The translations under genes and the position numbers were made by a program. Below the pieces are notes generated by a model. That model was not told the origin of the DNA. It saw only the letters and a list, made by a program, of their open reading frames with translations, and made no database searches. Positions 12,260-21,730 of a stretch of DNA of 64,000 nucleotides are shown here, piece by piece. Numbering within the stretch: the first letter of the stretch is position 1; every line of letters begins with the position of its first letter. The DNA comes from Pseudomonas tremae (GTDB taxonomy: Bacteria > Pseudomonadota > Gammaproteobacteria > Pseudomonadales > Pseudomonadaceae): the NCBI RefSeq assembly GCF_001401155.1, contig NZ_LJRO01000073.1, forward strand, positions 123,548-187,547. The letters are read 5' to 3'.

Positions 12260-12952
12260 TCAGGCCCAGCGCGCCAATACCTCCGGCAGTTGCGACAGGT
12301 TGTGTATCTCGGCATCCGGCAGGCGGTCTGCGTCCCAGACCTTGCCCTGCGGGTTGTACCAGATCGCGCGCATGCCAGCCTGCTGTGCGCCTGCAATATC
12401 GTCTTTGGGGTGATCGCCGACATGCACTGCCACCGAGGCATCAACGTCTGCGCGCCTCAGTGCCTCGTGGAACAGCGCCGGGTCTGGCTTGCCAATGCCG
12501 AGGTCTTCGGCGCACAGGGCAAAGGCGAAGTAGTCTGCCAGCCCCAGTCGCCGTACATCGGCGTTGCCATTGGTGATCACGCCCAGGGTAAAAGTCTTGG
12601 CGAGGATTTCCAGAGTGGGCTGCACCTCCGGAAAAATCTGCACCTTGTGACGGTTGTGCAAGAAGACCTCAAAGCTCTCATCGGCGAGGCTTTGCGCTTC
12701 GTCGCAGTCGTAGCCGGCATCTTCAAGGGCGTGAAACAACACACGTTGACGCAGCGCGCTGATCCGGTGCTTAAGTGAGGGGTCTGCCGCCAGCAGCCGC
12801 GAGCGGATTTCCCACAGGTGTTCGACGGGGACCGGCCCCAGCTTCGGCGCATGTTCTGTCAGCCAGTCACGCAAAATGGCTTCGGCACTGGCAATGGCTG
12901 GGGCTGTGTCCCAGAGCGTGTCATCAAGATCGAACGTCACCAGCTTAATCAT
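12260..12952 (-). CDS. yigB: HAD-family phosphatase, YigB-like
   Basis: A 230-residue HAD hydrolase beginning [16 protein letters not shown], which carries motif I (DxDxT with the nucleophile Asp). Motif II is GVITNGNAD and motif III/IV is [10 protein letters not shown] followed by [15 protein letters not shown]. YigB of E. coli dephosphorylates FMN and the riboflavin intermediate 5-amino-6-(5-phosphoribitylamino)uracil. It is the last gene of the lysA-dapF-DUF484-xerC-yigB unit and overlaps the end of xerC by 8 bases, so translation is coupled. A much longer in-frame reading upstream is only an alternative frame of xerC. Confidence 0.85.
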   Translation of the reverse strand: MIKLVTFDLDDTLWDTAPAIASAEAILRDWLTEHAPKLGPVPVEHLWEIRSRLLAADPSLKHRISALRQRVLFHALEDAGYDCDEAQSLADESFEVFLHNRHKVQIFPEVQPTLEILAKTFTLGVITNGNADVRRLGLADYFAFALCAEDLGIGKPDPALFHEALRRADVDASVAVHVGDHPKDDIAGAQQAGMRAIWYNPQGKVWDADRLPDAEIHNLSQLPEVLARWA

Positions 12953-13844
12953 CTGCAGATCCTTTACGTTTGGCGCGCGGGTGGGCGTTGTCATAGACAG
13001 TCGCCAGGTGCTGAAAGTCCAAGTGCGTGTAGATCTGCGTCGTTTTGATGTCAGCGTGGCCGAGCAGCTCCTGCACTGCGCGCAAGTCCTGGGACGATTC
13101 CAGCAGGTGACTGGCGAAAGAATGACGCAGCATGTGCGGGTGCAGATTCTGCCCCAGCTCTCGCTCGCCAGCCGCCTTGAGCCTGACCTGAACCGCCCGT
13201 GGGCCGAGACGCTTGCCTTGCCGGGTGACGAACACCGCATCGTCCTGCGGGTTGGCCAGCGCGCGTAGCGGCAGCCAGGTTTCCAGCGCCCGACGTGCCT
13301 TGCTGCCGACAGGCAGCACACGGGTTTTGCTGCCCTTGCCCAGAACCTGTATCAGGCCATCGCTAAGGTCTAGCTGGTCAAGGTTCAGGCCGGTCAGCTC
13401 CGACAGGCGCAGGCCTGATGAGTAGAACAGCTCCAGAATGGCGTGATCGCGGTGCGCCAGAAAATCATCTTCAACGCCACCGTCCAGCAATTGCGCGGTG
13501 CGGTCGGTGTCGAGTGTCTTGGGCAAGCGGCGTTCGCCCTTGGGCGGAGACAGGCCATTGGCAGGATCGTGTGCGCAGATGGCCTCACGGTTCAGGTATT
13601 TGTAGAAGCCACGCACCGCCGACAGCATTCGCGCCAGGCTTCGTGAAGACTGGCCTTGTTGGTGCTGGCGGGCAGTAAAGCTGCGCAGATGCTGGATATC
13701 CAGCTCATTCCAGCTCGACAGTTGGGCTTTCTGGCAATACGCCAGAACCTTGCCCAGATCGCGTCGGTAGGCTTCAAGCGTATGCTGCGACACCTGGCGC
13801 TCACTGCGCAGGTGCATGCAGTACGCGTCCAGGTGCTGTTCCAC
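12945..13844 (-). CDS. xerC: Tyrosine recombinase XerC
   Basis: A 299-residue site-specific recombinase, standard length. The N-terminal SAM-like core-binding domain covers about residues 1-90 and the catalytic domain follows. The full catalytic set is visible: Arg146 (GLRLSEL), Lys170 (GKGSKTR), His237 and Arg240 ([12 protein letters not shown]), His263 (LLGHADI) and nucleophile Tyr272 (IYTHLD). With XerD and FtsK it resolves chromosome dimers at dif. Its position behind dapF and DUF484 is the conserved gammaproteobacterial arrangement; 2 nt separate it from the DUF484 gene. Confidence 0.96.
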   Translation of the reverse strand: MEQHLDAYCMHLRSERQVSQHTLEAYRRDLGKVLAYCQKAQLSSWNELDIQHLRSFTARQHQQGQSSRSLARMLSAVRGFYKYLNREAICAHDPANGLSPPKGERRLPKTLDTDRTAQLLDGGVEDDFLAHRDHAILELFYSSGLRLSELTGLNLDQLDLSDGLIQVLGKGSKTRVLPVGSKARRALETWLPLRALANPQDDAVFVTRQGKRLGPRAVQVRLKAAGERELGQNLHPHMLRHSFASHLLESSQDLRAVQELLGHADIKTTQIYTHLDFQHLATVYDNAHPRAKRKGSADD

Positions 13845-13846
13845 GG

Positions 13847-14584
13847 CTAGCGGACCGAGCGTAACGAATGGGCGAAACGGGGCAGAAGACGGCTCAGCAC
13901 GTCAGCGATATAGCTGAGAAACAACGTGCCGACGGAGCTTTTGTAGTGCTGCGGATCACGGCTGCCAATTGCCAGCACGCCATGCAGGCCCAGATGGTTG
14001 AGGCTGGCGATAGCGGTCGAGCCGACTTCCTTGCCTTGCTCTTCACCAAACAGAAAGGCCAGCTCATGCTCACGCAGCGCGCCGCAAATGATCTTGTCGC
14101 CAATCAGACCGCCGATGGCTTTCTGCGCGTCGACAGTACTGACCCAGCGACCTACCTGCATCGGGGTGTCGCTGAACAGGATCAGGCTGACGAAGGGCAC
14201 CTGAAAGTCCTGGCGCAAACTGTCTTCCACTGCGATGACAAGCTCGTCCAGGCTGGTGGCGTCCATCAGGGCAAGGTTCAGGCGTCGGGTTTTTTCGAAC
14301 AGGCGATCGTTGTCCCGTGCGACGTCCATCAACTGCGACAGGCGATGGCGCATTTCGATGTTCCGTTCACGCAACAGTTTGAGCTGCCGCTCGACCAGCG
14401 AGACGGTGTCACCACGCTGGTGAGGAATGCGCATCGATACCAGCAGCTCGTCGTGCTCGGCAAAGAACTCCGGGTGTTCCAGCAGAAAAGCGATGACCGC
14501 TTCTGCCTCAAGGTCTGGCGCTGCGGCATCGACGGGCGATTCGCGGGGGGTGCCGGTTGAAGCTGGAGGCTGATCGGTCATCAT
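13847..14584 (-). CDS. DUF484 family protein
   Basis: A 245-residue DUF484 protein with the GAF-like fold seen in this family. The N-terminal helix block is [23 protein letters not shown] and [17 protein letters not shown], a coiled coil spans about residues 68-105 ([17 protein letters not shown]), and the GAF-like half contains [28 protein letters not shown] and [11 protein letters not shown]. No catalytic function is known. Its place between dapF and xerC is conserved across gammaproteobacteria. Tandem ATG codons (14584 and 14581) make the exact start ambiguous by one residue. It lies 10 nt after dapF, within the same operon. Confidence 0.88.
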   Translation of the reverse strand: MMTDQPPASTGTPRESPVDAAAPDLEAEAVIAFLLEHPEFFAEHDELLVSMRIPHQRGDTVSLVERQLKLLRERNIEMRHRLSQLMDVARDNDRLFEKTRRLNLALMDATSLDELVIAVEDSLRQDFQVPFVSLILFSDTPMQVGRWVSTVDAQKAIGGLIGDKIICGALREHELAFLFGEEQGKEVGSTAIASLNHLGLHGVLAIGSRDPQHYKSSVGTLFLSYIADVLSRLLPRFAHSLRSVR

Positions 14585-14594
14585 GGTTACTCGC

Positions 14595-15425
14595 TTAAAG
14601 ACGAACTTGGCCTTCGTAGACCCGAGTCGCAGGGCCGGTCATCATCACTGAATGTCCCGGGCCAGCCCATTCGATGGACAGGCGACCTCCGGGCAGGTCG
14701 ATCAGCAAGGGTGAATCCATCCAGCCCTGGCTGATAGCGGCAACTGCTGCCGCGCAGGCGCCGGTGCCACAGGCCTGGGTTTCCCCTGCGCCGCGCTCCC
14801 AGACGCGCAACTGCGCGCGCTGGCGATCCACAACATGCAGGAAGCCGACATTGACCCGTGCCGGAAAGCGCGGGTGATGTTCGATCTTCGCGCCCAGTTC
14901 GTGTACCGGCGCATTGTTGATGTCATCGACACGCAGTACGGCGTGAGGATTGCCCATCGACACAGCGGCAAGCTCGACCGTCTGCCCGTCTAATTCGACC
15001 GAGTAGCTGCTGGCTTGCTCCGCTGCCTGAAACGGAATCTCTTGCGGAGCGAACCGAGGCGGCCCCATATCGACGCTGATCTGCCCGTCGCTGCGGATAT
15101 CCAGCTCGATGATGCCGCCTTTGGTTTCGACGCGAATCTGTTTCTTGGCGGTCAGGCGCTTGTCGAGCACGAAGCGTGCGAAACAGCGTGCGCCATTGCC
15201 GCATTGTTCGACTTCAGAGCCGTCCGAATTGAAGATTCGGTAACGAAAATCAACGTCCGGGTTGGTAGGCGCCTCGACCAGCAGCAACTGGTCGAAACCG
15301 ATGCCGGTGTGGCGGTCGCCCCATTGTTTGGCGTGCTTGGGCAAAATATGCGCGTGCTGACTGACCAGGTCCAAAACCATGAAGTCGTTACCCAGCCCGT
15401 GCATCTTGGTAAAACGCAGCAGCAT
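14595..15425 (-). CDS. dapF: Diaminopimelate epimerase
   Basis: A 276-residue enzyme that converts LL- to meso-diaminopimelate, the last step before lysine formation by LysA and a direct precursor step for peptidoglycan. It starts at ATG 15425 ([20 protein letters not shown]); longer in-frame readings run into lysA. The catalytic cysteine pair is present: Cys75 in [13 protein letters not shown] and Cys219 in [13 protein letters not shown]. Glu and Asn substrate-binding residues of the signature motifs are intact. It follows lysA by 4 nt. Confidence 0.96.
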   Translation of the reverse strand: MLLRFTKMHGLGNDFMVLDLVSQHAHILPKHAKQWGDRHTGIGFDQLLLVEAPTNPDVDFRYRIFNSDGSEVEQCGNGARCFARFVLDKRLTAKKQIRVETKGGIIELDIRSDGQISVDMGPPRFAPQEIPFQAAEQASSYSVELDGQTVELAAVSMGNPHAVLRVDDINNAPVHELGAKIEHHPRFPARVNVGFLHVVDRQRAQLRVWERGAGETQACGTGACAAAVAAISQGWMDSPLLIDLPGGRLSIEWAGPGHSVMMTGPATRVYEGQVRL

Positions 15426-15429
15426 GGGA

Positions 15430-16677
15430 TTACTCCGGCAGCAGGCTTTCGCCAGCGAACAGCTCGGCCACGGTTTCGCGACGACGGACTTCAAAAGCCT
15501 GAGTACCGTCGACCAGTACCTCGGCGGCGCGGCCACGGGTGTTGTAGTTCGAGCTCATGACGAAGCCATAGGCACCGGCTGAATGCACCGCCAGCAGATC
15601 GCCTTCGGCCAGTGCCAGTTCGCGGCCCTTGGCGAGAAAATCACCGGTCTCGCAGATCGGACCCACTATGTCATAGGCACGAGCTTCGCCGTCACGAGGG
15701 CGCACCGCCGTTACGTCCATCCAGGCCTGATACAGGGCCGGGCGGATCAGGTCGTTCATCGCCGCATCGACGATGGCGAAGTCCTTGTGCTCGGTATGCT
15801 TGAGGTATTCGACACGGCTCAGCAGCACGCCGGCGTTGGCGACGATGAAGCGCCCCGGTTCGAACAGCAAGCCCAGGTCGCGACCGGCCAGACGCTCGCG
15901 CACAGCCTTGATGTAGTCGGCTGCCAGCGGTGGCTCTTCATCGCGGTAACGCACACCCAGGCCTCCACCCAGGTCAATGTGGTGCAAGTGAATGCCGCAA
16001 TCGCCCAAACGATCGACCAACTGCAGCAGGCGATCCAGTGCATCGATGAACGGCTCAAGCGTGGTCAGCTGCGAACCGATGTGGCAATCGACGCCGATCA
16101 CTTCCAGGTTTGGCAACTGCGAGGCGCGAATGTAAACGTCTTCGGCCGCCGCAATGGCGATGCCGAACTTGTTTTCTTTCAGGCCGGTGGAGATGTACGG
16201 GTGGGTGCCCGCGTCCACGTCCGGATTGACGCGCAGCGAAATCGGCGCACGAACGTTGAGTTCAGCGGCGACGTCCTGCAGGCGCTCTAGTTCGTCGGTT
16301 GATTCGACGTTAAAGCAGTGCACGCCGACTTCAAGGGCGCGGCGCATGTCTTCACGGGTCTTGCCGACGCCGGAGAAGACGATCTTCTCCGCCTTGCCGC
16401 CAGCGGCCAGCACGCGCTCAAGTTCACCACGCGACACAATGTCGAAACCGGCGCCAAGACGCGCCAGGACATTGAGCACACCCAGGTTGGAGTTGGCTTT
16501 GACAGCGAAGCAGACCATGTGCGGCATACCGCTCAGCGCGTCGGCGTAGGCACGATATTGCGCCTCGATGTGAGCGCGTGAGTAGACATACGTCGGCGTG
16601 CCGAAGCGCTCGGCAATGGCAGACAATGCTACCCCTTCCGCGAACAGCTCACCGTCGCGGTAGTTGAAGGCGTCCAT
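15430..16677 (-). CDS. lysA: Diaminopimelate decarboxylase
   Basis: A 415-residue fold-III PLP enzyme that decarboxylates meso-DAP to L-lysine. The PLP lysine is Lys60 ([12 protein letters not shown]), substrate/PLP phosphate contacts lie in DCHIGSQ and [10 protein letters not shown], and the second-subunit cysteine motif is [11 protein letters not shown]. It is the first large gene of the lysA-dapF operon and follows the small lipoprotein gene lptM by only 9 nt, so lptM-lysA-dapF-DUF484-xerC-yigB likely form one transcript. The length and motifs are complete. Confidence 0.97.
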   Translation of the reverse strand: MDAFNYRDGELFAEGVALSAIAERFGTPTYVYSRAHIEAQYRAYADALSGMPHMVCFAVKANSNLGVLNVLARLGAGFDIVSRGELERVLAAGGKAEKIVFSGVGKTREDMRRALEVGVHCFNVESTDELERLQDVAAELNVRAPISLRVNPDVDAGTHPYISTGLKENKFGIAIAAAEDVYIRASQLPNLEVIGVDCHIGSQLTTLEPFIDALDRLLQLVDRLGDCGIHLHHIDLGGGLGVRYRDEEPPLAADYIKAVRERLAGRDLGLLFEPGRFIVANAGVLLSRVEYLKHTEHKDFAIVDAAMNDLIRPALYQAWMDVTAVRPRDGEARAYDIVGPICETGDFLAKGRELALAEGDLLAVHSAGAYGFVMSSNYNTRGRAAEVLVDGTQAFEVRRRETVAELFAGESLLPE

Positions 16678-16686
16678 TGGATTCCC

Positions 16687-16833
16687 TTAAAGGTGCTTGT
16701 GCGATTGCGATTTGGCTTGTTCTTCCGGAGTTTTGGTGTCATCCGGCAGATACAGCGGGCCTTTTTGGCCGCAGGCGGTAACAAGACAAGCGACCGCGAC
16801 AAGCGCAGCAAGCGAAGAGATCAGGCGCTTCAT
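16687..16833 (-). CDS. lptM: Lipoprotein LptM (YifL/LppL family)
   Basis: A 48-residue lipoprotein. Signal peptide MKRLISSLAALVAVACLVTA ends in a lipobox with the lipidated Cys21, followed directly by the family signature GQKGPLYLP. LptM assists disulphide maturation of the LPS translocon LptD by mimicking LPS at its base. Its location just upstream of lysA is typical of Pseudomonas (LppL). Longer in-frame starts upstream lack a signal peptide and are rejected. The tail TPEEQAKSQSHKHL is hydrophilic and probably disordered. It is divergent from cyaY. Confidence 0.9.
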   Translation of the reverse strand: MKRLISSLAALVAVACLVTACGQKGPLYLPDDTKTPEEQAKSQSHKHL

Positions 16834-17039
16834 GGCGAAATCCTTTGTAAAAGCATTAATTGCGCCCGAGTATACCGACCACCCGGCACCTTGCCTATGC
16901 GAGGGGCCTCCCGTCGAGCGGGGCTCGTGCATTAATGTGTTCATCTGACAACAACCGACGGTTAGGCTTTGCATTTGCCCGACAGCGTCCGTATCTTGCG
17001 CGTTTGCGCTATCAGCAGACATTAATCGAGGTTCCCGTA

Positions 17040-17453
17040 ATGAGTTTGACCGAAGCGCGTTTCCACGACCTCGTCGATGCGACTCAACAGAATATCGAAG
17101 ACGTTTTCGACGAGAGCGGTCTGGATGTCGATCTGGAAAACTCGGCCGGTGTACTGACCGTCAAGTTCGAAGGCGGCTCGCAGCTGATTTTCAGCCGTCA
17201 GGAACCGCTCCGTCAGCTCTGGCTAGCCGCTAAATCGGGTGGTTTTCACTTCGACTACGATGAAGACGAGAGCCGTTGGGCATGTGACACCAGTGACGAG
17301 CTGCTCAGCGAGATGCTTGCGCGCATGACGCTCGAGCAGGCTGGTGCCGACTTGGACTTCTCGCCAGACTACCGCCAGACCGCCCAAGCCATTGTTCAGC
17401 AACGTCAGCCCTGCAGTAGCGTCGCCCTGCATCAGTCTGTGTCGGCTCGATGA
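17040..17453 (+). CDS. cyaY: Frataxin-like protein CyaY with abnormal C-terminal extension
   Basis: Frataxin homologue that regulates IscS and iron delivery during Fe-S assembly. The family core occupies residues 1-110: acidic helix (FHDLVDATQQNIEDVFDE, DVDLENSAG), VLTVKFEGGSQLIFSRQEPL, QLWLAAKSGGFHFDYDE and the terminal LDFSPD. Bacterial CyaY normally stops near residue 110. Here the frame continues 27 residues (YRQTAQAIVQQ to HQSVSAR) through sequence that codes in another frame for the DUF1289 protein. The simplest reading is loss of the native stop by a small deletion at about 17370 (see findings). The core is intact, so function may persist. The divergent neighbour is lptM. Confidence 0.85.
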   Translation: MSLTEARFHDLVDATQQNIEDVFDESGLDVDLENSAGVLTVKFEGGSQLIFSRQEPLRQLWLAAKSGGFHFDYDEDESRWACDTSDELLSEMLARMTLEQAGADLDFSPDYRQTAQAIVQQRQPCSSVALHQSVSAR

Positions 17454-17595
17454 GCAAAAGGTCTGCCTGGGATGTTTTCGTCACGTCGAAGACATCCGCG
17501 AATGGCGCTCGGCCGATGACGACCGGCGTCGGCAGATTCGCCGCGAGGCAGAAGATCGCCGTGCCAGCGTCGAGAACGGCCAGCCTGCTAGCTGA
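17344..17595 (+). CDS. DUF1289 small cysteine protein, start codon apparently lost
   Basis: Encodes the DUF1289 core: SPCISLCRLDEQKVCLGCFR with the four-Cys pattern, then HVEDIREWRSADDDRRRQIR. Members are short, possibly metal-binding proteins of unknown role. The frame is open from a GTG at 17344, but that leader (PTWTSRQT) is only the shifted reading of cyaY; the family-like part begins near TARPPKPLFSN at about 17371. The expected ATG there is absent, apparently removed by the deletion that also took the cyaY stop. A TTG within PKPLF could rescue initiation. Expression is therefore doubtful although the body is intact. Confidence 0.65.
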   Translation: MPTWTSRQTTARPPKPLFSNVSPAVASPCISLCRLDEQKVCLGCFRHVEDIREWRSADDDRRRQIRREAEDRRASVENGQPAS

Positions 17596-17668
17596 GACGT
17601 CGTCGGGTTGTGTATTTGCTGCGCTGTGTTAGTGTCGAAGGCTGCTTCTTTAGATAAAGAAGCCCGTC

Positions 17669-17693
17669 AAACCCCGCCTATCGGCGGGGTTTT
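17669..17693 (+). terminator. Terminator after cyaY-DUF1289
   Basis: AAACCCCGCC-TATC-GGCGGGGTTT followed by TGTTTT. A second inverted repeat, GCTTCTTT-AGAT-AAAGAAGC, lies just before it at 17644-17663. Both precede the rnk gene. Confidence 0.85.
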
Positions 17694-17730
17694 GTTTTAT
17701 TCATGGAGAATAAAGGAGTCTGCCCAGACC

Positions 17731-18138
17731 ATGACCACAGCACCTTCGATCATCCTCACCCGTCTCGACGTACAGCGTCTTGAAAGCTTTATCGCCAGCC
17801 AGGACGAAGACGCGCCGGGTATCCAGGCGTTACAGGCCGAACTGGACCGTGCCGAGCAAGTGGTTGGCCACGATGAAGTGCCTGCAGGCGTTGTGACCAT
17901 GAACTCACGCGTGCACTGCCGCGAAGAAGTCAGTGGCAAGGATTACCACCTCAAGCTTGTCTACCCGCAGGATGCTGGCGCAGAGGGCACTGTCTCGGTT
18001 CTCGCGCCTATGGGCTCGGCCTTGCTGGGCCTGCAGGTCGGCCAGCATATCGACTGGCCCGCGCCGGGCGGCAAGACCCTGAAACTGACCTTGCTGGCGG
18101 TGGAATATCAGCCGGAAGCGGCGGGTGAGTACGAGTAA
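17731..18138 (+). CDS. rnk: Nucleoside diphosphate kinase regulator Rnk
   Basis: A 135-residue Rnk protein, a GreA/GreB-related factor lacking most of the coiled coil. The N-terminal segment (SIILTRLDVQRLESFI, IQALQAELDRAEQVV) is a short helical arm. The FKBP-like C-terminal domain contains PAGVVTMNSRVHCREEV, YHLKLVYPQDA, VSVLAPMGSALLGLQVG and IDWPAPGG. Rnk binds RNA polymerase and was first found in Pseudomonas and E. coli as affecting nucleoside diphosphate kinase levels and alginate. ATG 17731 is preceded by AAAGGAG at a rather long 12-nt spacing; no closer start exists. Confidence 0.92.
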   Translation: MTTAPSIILTRLDVQRLESFIASQDEDAPGIQALQAELDRAEQVVGHDEVPAGVVTMNSRVHCREEVSGKDYHLKLVYPQDAGAEGTVSVLAPMGSALLGLQVGQHIDWPAPGGKTLKLTLLAVEYQPEAAGEYE

Positions 18139-18145
18139 TCGAGAA

Positions 18146-18231
18146 CCTCTCTTGCGGCGCCGCACGATCAATACCGGACGCATAACGTCCAGAGCTGCAT
18201 ACCCACGCGGAGCGCCGGGACGATAAGTAAG
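18146..18231. repeat. Degenerate REP-like sequence
   Basis: Contains GGACGCATAACGTCC and CCCACGCGGAGCGCCGGGACGATAA, which resemble the palindromic modules of the fuller REP clusters at 34379 and 48945. It lies between the convergent ends of rnk and cyaA and is too diverged to define exact borders. Confidence 0.5.
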
Positions 18232-18238
18232 GTGATAG

Positions 18239-21085
18239 TCACGCTTGATCCATCGCCTCGTTCAGCAGCTTTTCCAGCTCGGCCTTGTGGCGCAGAAAGA
18301 GGATGCTCTGCCCGTGCCGCTCATCCAGCAGGCCGGAAATATCCAGGTCAGTGATGTAACAGCGATAGCGCTGCGGTTCCAGACGTTTGCCGAGGATTTG
18401 CCGAGCAACGGCGGCGTATAGCTGATCGCCGTATTCCAGCTCGGAAAACTCGCTGTTGTCGCAGTACAGCGTAGTGTTCAGCTGTCCCGGTGAGGCTTCT
18501 TCGATGATTGCCTGCACGTCGTAAAACGGTTTGTCCGTTGCAGTTGGCGCCAGGCGCTGTTCGATGCGTCGCGCAAGACCGGGCCCGGAAGGCAGCACCT
18601 GATAGTAAAGGGTCTCGAGGGAAAGCGGCTCGGACGGATTATCCAGCGGCAGGGAGGCGCCCCGACGATAGACCAATGAGTGGAAAAAGCGCTGCAGCGG
18701 CAGTAACAGGCTTTGCTCGTCGTGGTAGGGCACGCGCTGGTGCCAGAGCGAATTGTGCTCGTCTAGCACGTACAGATCGGTATCCGGCTCGTTGATCCGG
18801 TAAAACACCTGAATGCATTCCGGCTGCCCGAACGGCAGAATCAGGGCCAGGTCGTGGCCGTCGAGTGCCTGAGGGTCGAGGTGCAAGGGACTGTAAGTCG
18901 GCAGCTCCTCACCCAGGTATTTGAATAACCCTGGCAAACTGTTCACCACCACATGGCCGACCTGCCCTGGCCTTATTTCCAGAACGTGGTACTGCTGCTG
19001 CACCTGAATCAGGTAGCGATGGTTCAGCCGTCTGGCGAGTAACAACCGCGCGGTGCTGATCAGTTCCTCGACACGCTGGGCGATGGCTGGCGCGCGGTTA
19101 TGACAGAAGCAACGCACCTGAATCCGTGGCTGTTCTCCATCTACCGGCAAGCTGCCGAGCAGTTCGCTCATGCAATCAAGCAAGGCGTGCGGGCCGTCAT
19201 AGCGGCTGACCAGCGTTTCGTTCCAGCTATTGAGCGTGATCTGGTCCAGCGTCAGCACCAGGTTTTCCCGCACCCCGGCGTAACTGAGCGCATCCGTGCG
19301 CTCGGTTGTCATCAGGATGTTGAGATCGCGGTGATGCCTGAGCGGGTCGACGCCGACATTGATCAGCAGCAATATTTCACTGGGCACGCTTGGCTTGAGC
19401 AACGCCTCGTCGTCCACTTCGGGAAGCGGCAATTCGATGCTCTGCTGCAGGGCGCCGAGCAGGTTGAACAGCTCGGATTCACTCAGATCGCTGGCGCCCG
19501 GGTGCAGCGCCAAACGGGTCGTGGAGTCGATCACGGTGTTGCGGTGGCACCAGGTCAACAGTTCCAGCAACTCCCGGCTACGTTTGATCGGCGTGAAGTT
19601 TGGCCATTCATGAATGCTCAGGTTGCCGTTGTACAACGCCCATTGATGCTTGCCGGGCTCGCGTTTATTGGGCGAATGCACCAGCGTCAGTGTGTCTTCG
19701 GCCAAGTCCGGAGCGATCCCCGGGTTGATGAATTCGACCTTGCCCGCCTTGCGCTCGAACGCTGCATAGAGGCGGCGTCCAAGGATAGTCAGGTCGCGGG
19801 CGCCGGGCGTGTCGGCGGTGCGTTGCGTTTTGGCGAACTGGGCCTGAAATCGATAGCTGTAATTCAGCTCGTTGACCAGCGCGCGGCGCTCACTCGCTAC
19901 CTGGCGTACTTTCCATTGGCTGCGGCTGTCGAGCAGCGCCAAGTGCCGCTCGTCCCAGCCCCATTCCGAGGTCAGGCGTTCCAGCAACTGGCGCTGCCAG
20001 CCGATGTTGCGCTGACGAGTGGACCCGCTGAGCTTCTTGTTGACCTTCAGGTACAGACTGCGGCGCACAAGCTCCAGCCGTTCCGGCTCATTGCGCGCTT
20101 GCAGGTGCTCTTCGATACGCCGGTAGACGACCACATACGGGTCCAGCTCATCCAGGTTCAGTTGATTGGCGAACACAGCCTGCTTGAAACGCAGGCTCAG
20201 GCACTGGACGCGCGGATGCTCACTGGAATACACCTCGATCAACAGCAGCTTGAGCACTGACTTGTAGGGTGATTCGATGCCTTTGAACAGTTGCCACAAC
20301 CCTGCGCCAACAAACTCCGCCGGCGGAATGTGCGACATCGGGCCTAGATCGAGCACTTCACTGGCGCGAATGAAGCGTTTGTTGAGGAGCGTGTGGGTGT
20401 ATTCCTCGTAATTCTGCTCCTCATAGACCGGCACCATCCACCACATCGGGGTGCGGCCAGCGAGCCAGATTGCGGTGCGATAGAACTCGTCCAGCAGCAG
20501 GTAATGCTGAGTCGTGCCGCAATCGTCCGAGCTGAGCTGCGAGTCGCGGTCACCGCTTCTGAAGCGTTGTGGGTCGATCAGGAAAAAATGCGCCTCCGCT
20601 CCCATCGTGGCCGCCCAGGCTTCGAGGGCCTGACATTTCTTGCGCAGCTCGGCGATGGCGTCTGTGTCCAGCGTACTGTCGTGACAGACCCACACATCCA
20701 TATCGCTTTGTTCAGCCTGAGCGAGCGTGCCGAGGCTGCCCATCAGGAACAGGCCATGAATAGGTTGAGGCGGATGACCGTGGCGCGCCTTGTACGAGAA
20801 CGAGCGCGTCAGGCGCTGAGCTTCTGCCAGCGCCAGGGTGTCTGGCTCATAGTGCGAGACACCCGCTGGCGTGCTGCCTGAAACGTAGCCCGGCAACAGA
20901 GGATGATTGACGTGGAAAAACAGCGGCAGCAGGGTCAGAACACTTTGCTGGCGGGTTGAGAGCCCTTCGAGGGCGCGCGCGTACCGCCCGTCATTGAGGG
21001 ACAGGAAGCGGTTGCGCAACTGGCTGAGCACCTTGCGGTCGATGCCCTCATCCAGGTCGGGGCGAATTTCAGGATTACGCGTCAT
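18239..21085 (-). CDS. cyaA: Class I adenylate cyclase
   Basis: A 948-residue class I (enterobacterial-type) adenylate cyclase making cAMP from ATP in the cytoplasm. The catalytic nucleotidyltransferase motif is in the N-terminal half: HGLFLMGSLGTLAQ (Gly116-Ser117) followed by SDMDVWVCHD with Asp128 and Asp130. The large C-terminal region (about residues 550-948) is the regulatory part of the family, with GFAC-type motifs less obvious. The length exceeds E. coli CyaA (about 850) but is normal for Pseudomonas. The cAMP made here acts with Vfr/Crp. It is a single gene, convergent with rnk and downstream of the TIGR02647 gene. Confidence 0.96.
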   Translation of the reverse strand: MTRNPEIRPDLDEGIDRKVLSQLRNRFLSLNDGRYARALEGLSTRQQSVLTLLPLFFHVNHPLLPGYVSGSTPAGVSHYEPDTLALAEAQRLTRSFSYKARHGHPPQPIHGLFLMGSLGTLAQAEQSDMDVWVCHDSTLDTDAIAELRKKCQALEAWAATMGAEAHFFLIDPQRFRSGDRDSQLSSDDCGTTQHYLLLDEFYRTAIWLAGRTPMWWMVPVYEEQNYEEYTHTLLNKRFIRASEVLDLGPMSHIPPAEFVGAGLWQLFKGIESPYKSVLKLLLIEVYSSEHPRVQCLSLRFKQAVFANQLNLDELDPYVVVYRRIEEHLQARNEPERLELVRRSLYLKVNKKLSGSTRQRNIGWQRQLLERLTSEWGWDERHLALLDSRSQWKVRQVASERRALVNELNYSYRFQAQFAKTQRTADTPGARDLTILGRRLYAAFERKAGKVEFINPGIAPDLAEDTLTLVHSPNKREPGKHQWALYNGNLSIHEWPNFTPIKRSRELLELLTWCHRNTVIDSTTRLALHPGASDLSESELFNLLGALQQSIELPLPEVDDEALLKPSVPSEILLLINVGVDPLRHHRDLNILMTTERTDALSYAGVRENLVLTLDQITLNSWNETLVSRYDGPHALLDCMSELLGSLPVDGEQPRIQVRCFCHNRAPAIAQRVEELISTARLLLARRLNHRYLIQVQQQYHVLEIRPGQVGHVVVNSLPGLFKYLGEELPTYSPLHLDPQALDGHDLALILPFGQPECIQVFYRINEPDTDLYVLDEHNSLWHQRVPYHDEQSLLLPLQRFFHSLVYRRGASLPLDNPSEPLSLETLYYQVLPSGPGLARRIEQRLAPTATDKPFYDVQAIIEEASPGQLNTTLYCDNSEFSELEYGDQLYAAVARQILGKRLEPQRYRCYITDLDISGLLDERHGQSILFLRHKAELEKLLNEAMDQA

Positions 21086-21228
21086 CGCAACTCAAGGCAT
21101 CTGGCCTATGCAGCCGTGGAATTGCTGAGCAAGATGGCGAAGAAGGTTTGCAGCCGAGAGAAACGGGTTCGTTCGGGTTGTCGTTCTGGCGCCAGTATCG
21201 GTTATCGACCGGGAGTCAGATAAGTGAA

Positions 21229-21257
21229 GGGCCTGCCACAGGTTTTTGTGCAGGCCC
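21229..21257 (-). terminator. Hairpin after the TIGR02647 gene
   Basis: GGGCCTGC-CACA paired with TGTG-CAGGCCC gives an 11-bp stem with one bulged C. It follows the stop of the - strand gene by about 9 nt. There is no good U tract on that strand, so termination efficiency is uncertain. Confidence 0.5.
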
Positions 21258-21265
21258 CGCGGCCT

Positions 21266-21514
21266 TCAGGCCGCCTGTTCAGATACGCTGAGGATGGTCA
21301 GCAGGGATTGGGCGTGTTGCGCCGCTTCAAGTCCGAGGCTGGTCAGATAACCGCCATCGACCTGAGTCGTGAGACCTTTTTCGAACAGTCTTTTTGCTGC
21401 TGCGACGGCAGTGGGGGCCGCGACGTGATGAACTTTGAGGCCTTCCTGGGTATTTCCCAGATTGAACAGTGCAAGGATTTCCAGTTCGGCAACCAACTCA
21501 GGGGTATACGACAT
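21266..21514 (-). CDS. TIGR02647 family small protein
   Basis: An 82-residue protein of the gammaproteobacterial TIGR02647 family. The N-terminus reads SYTPELVAELEILALFNLG, followed by a helix-turn-helix-like arrangement (TAVAAAKRLFEKGLTTQVDG, GYLTSLGLEAAQHAQ), compatible with a small winged-helix DNA-binding fold. No function is established. It starts at ATG 21514, and the upstream sequence on the same strand is non-coding. It is transcribed in the same direction as cyaA but separated from it by a hairpin and about 180 bases. Confidence 0.82.
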   Translation of the reverse strand: MSYTPELVAELEILALFNLGNTQEGLKVHHVAAPTAVAAAKRLFEKGLTTQVDGGYLTSLGLEAAQHAQSLLTILSVSEQAA

Positions 21515-21730
21515 AGGTACTCCAGACTTTTTGTAATGGTACGACCTGGCCGGCTGGCGGGTGGGTTCTGGAATCGACGTGTCCGTTCTTCGCTCGTCGG
21601 TTCTGGATGACCGTTAAAGCCGGTTTGGCGAGATGGCCCCGGAGGATTCAGCGGCAGCGGGGCATTTGCAGTGTAGTCAGCGTCCGAAGTGTTTGCAGCA
21701 TATATATCGACGACATGAACGGTCGGATGA

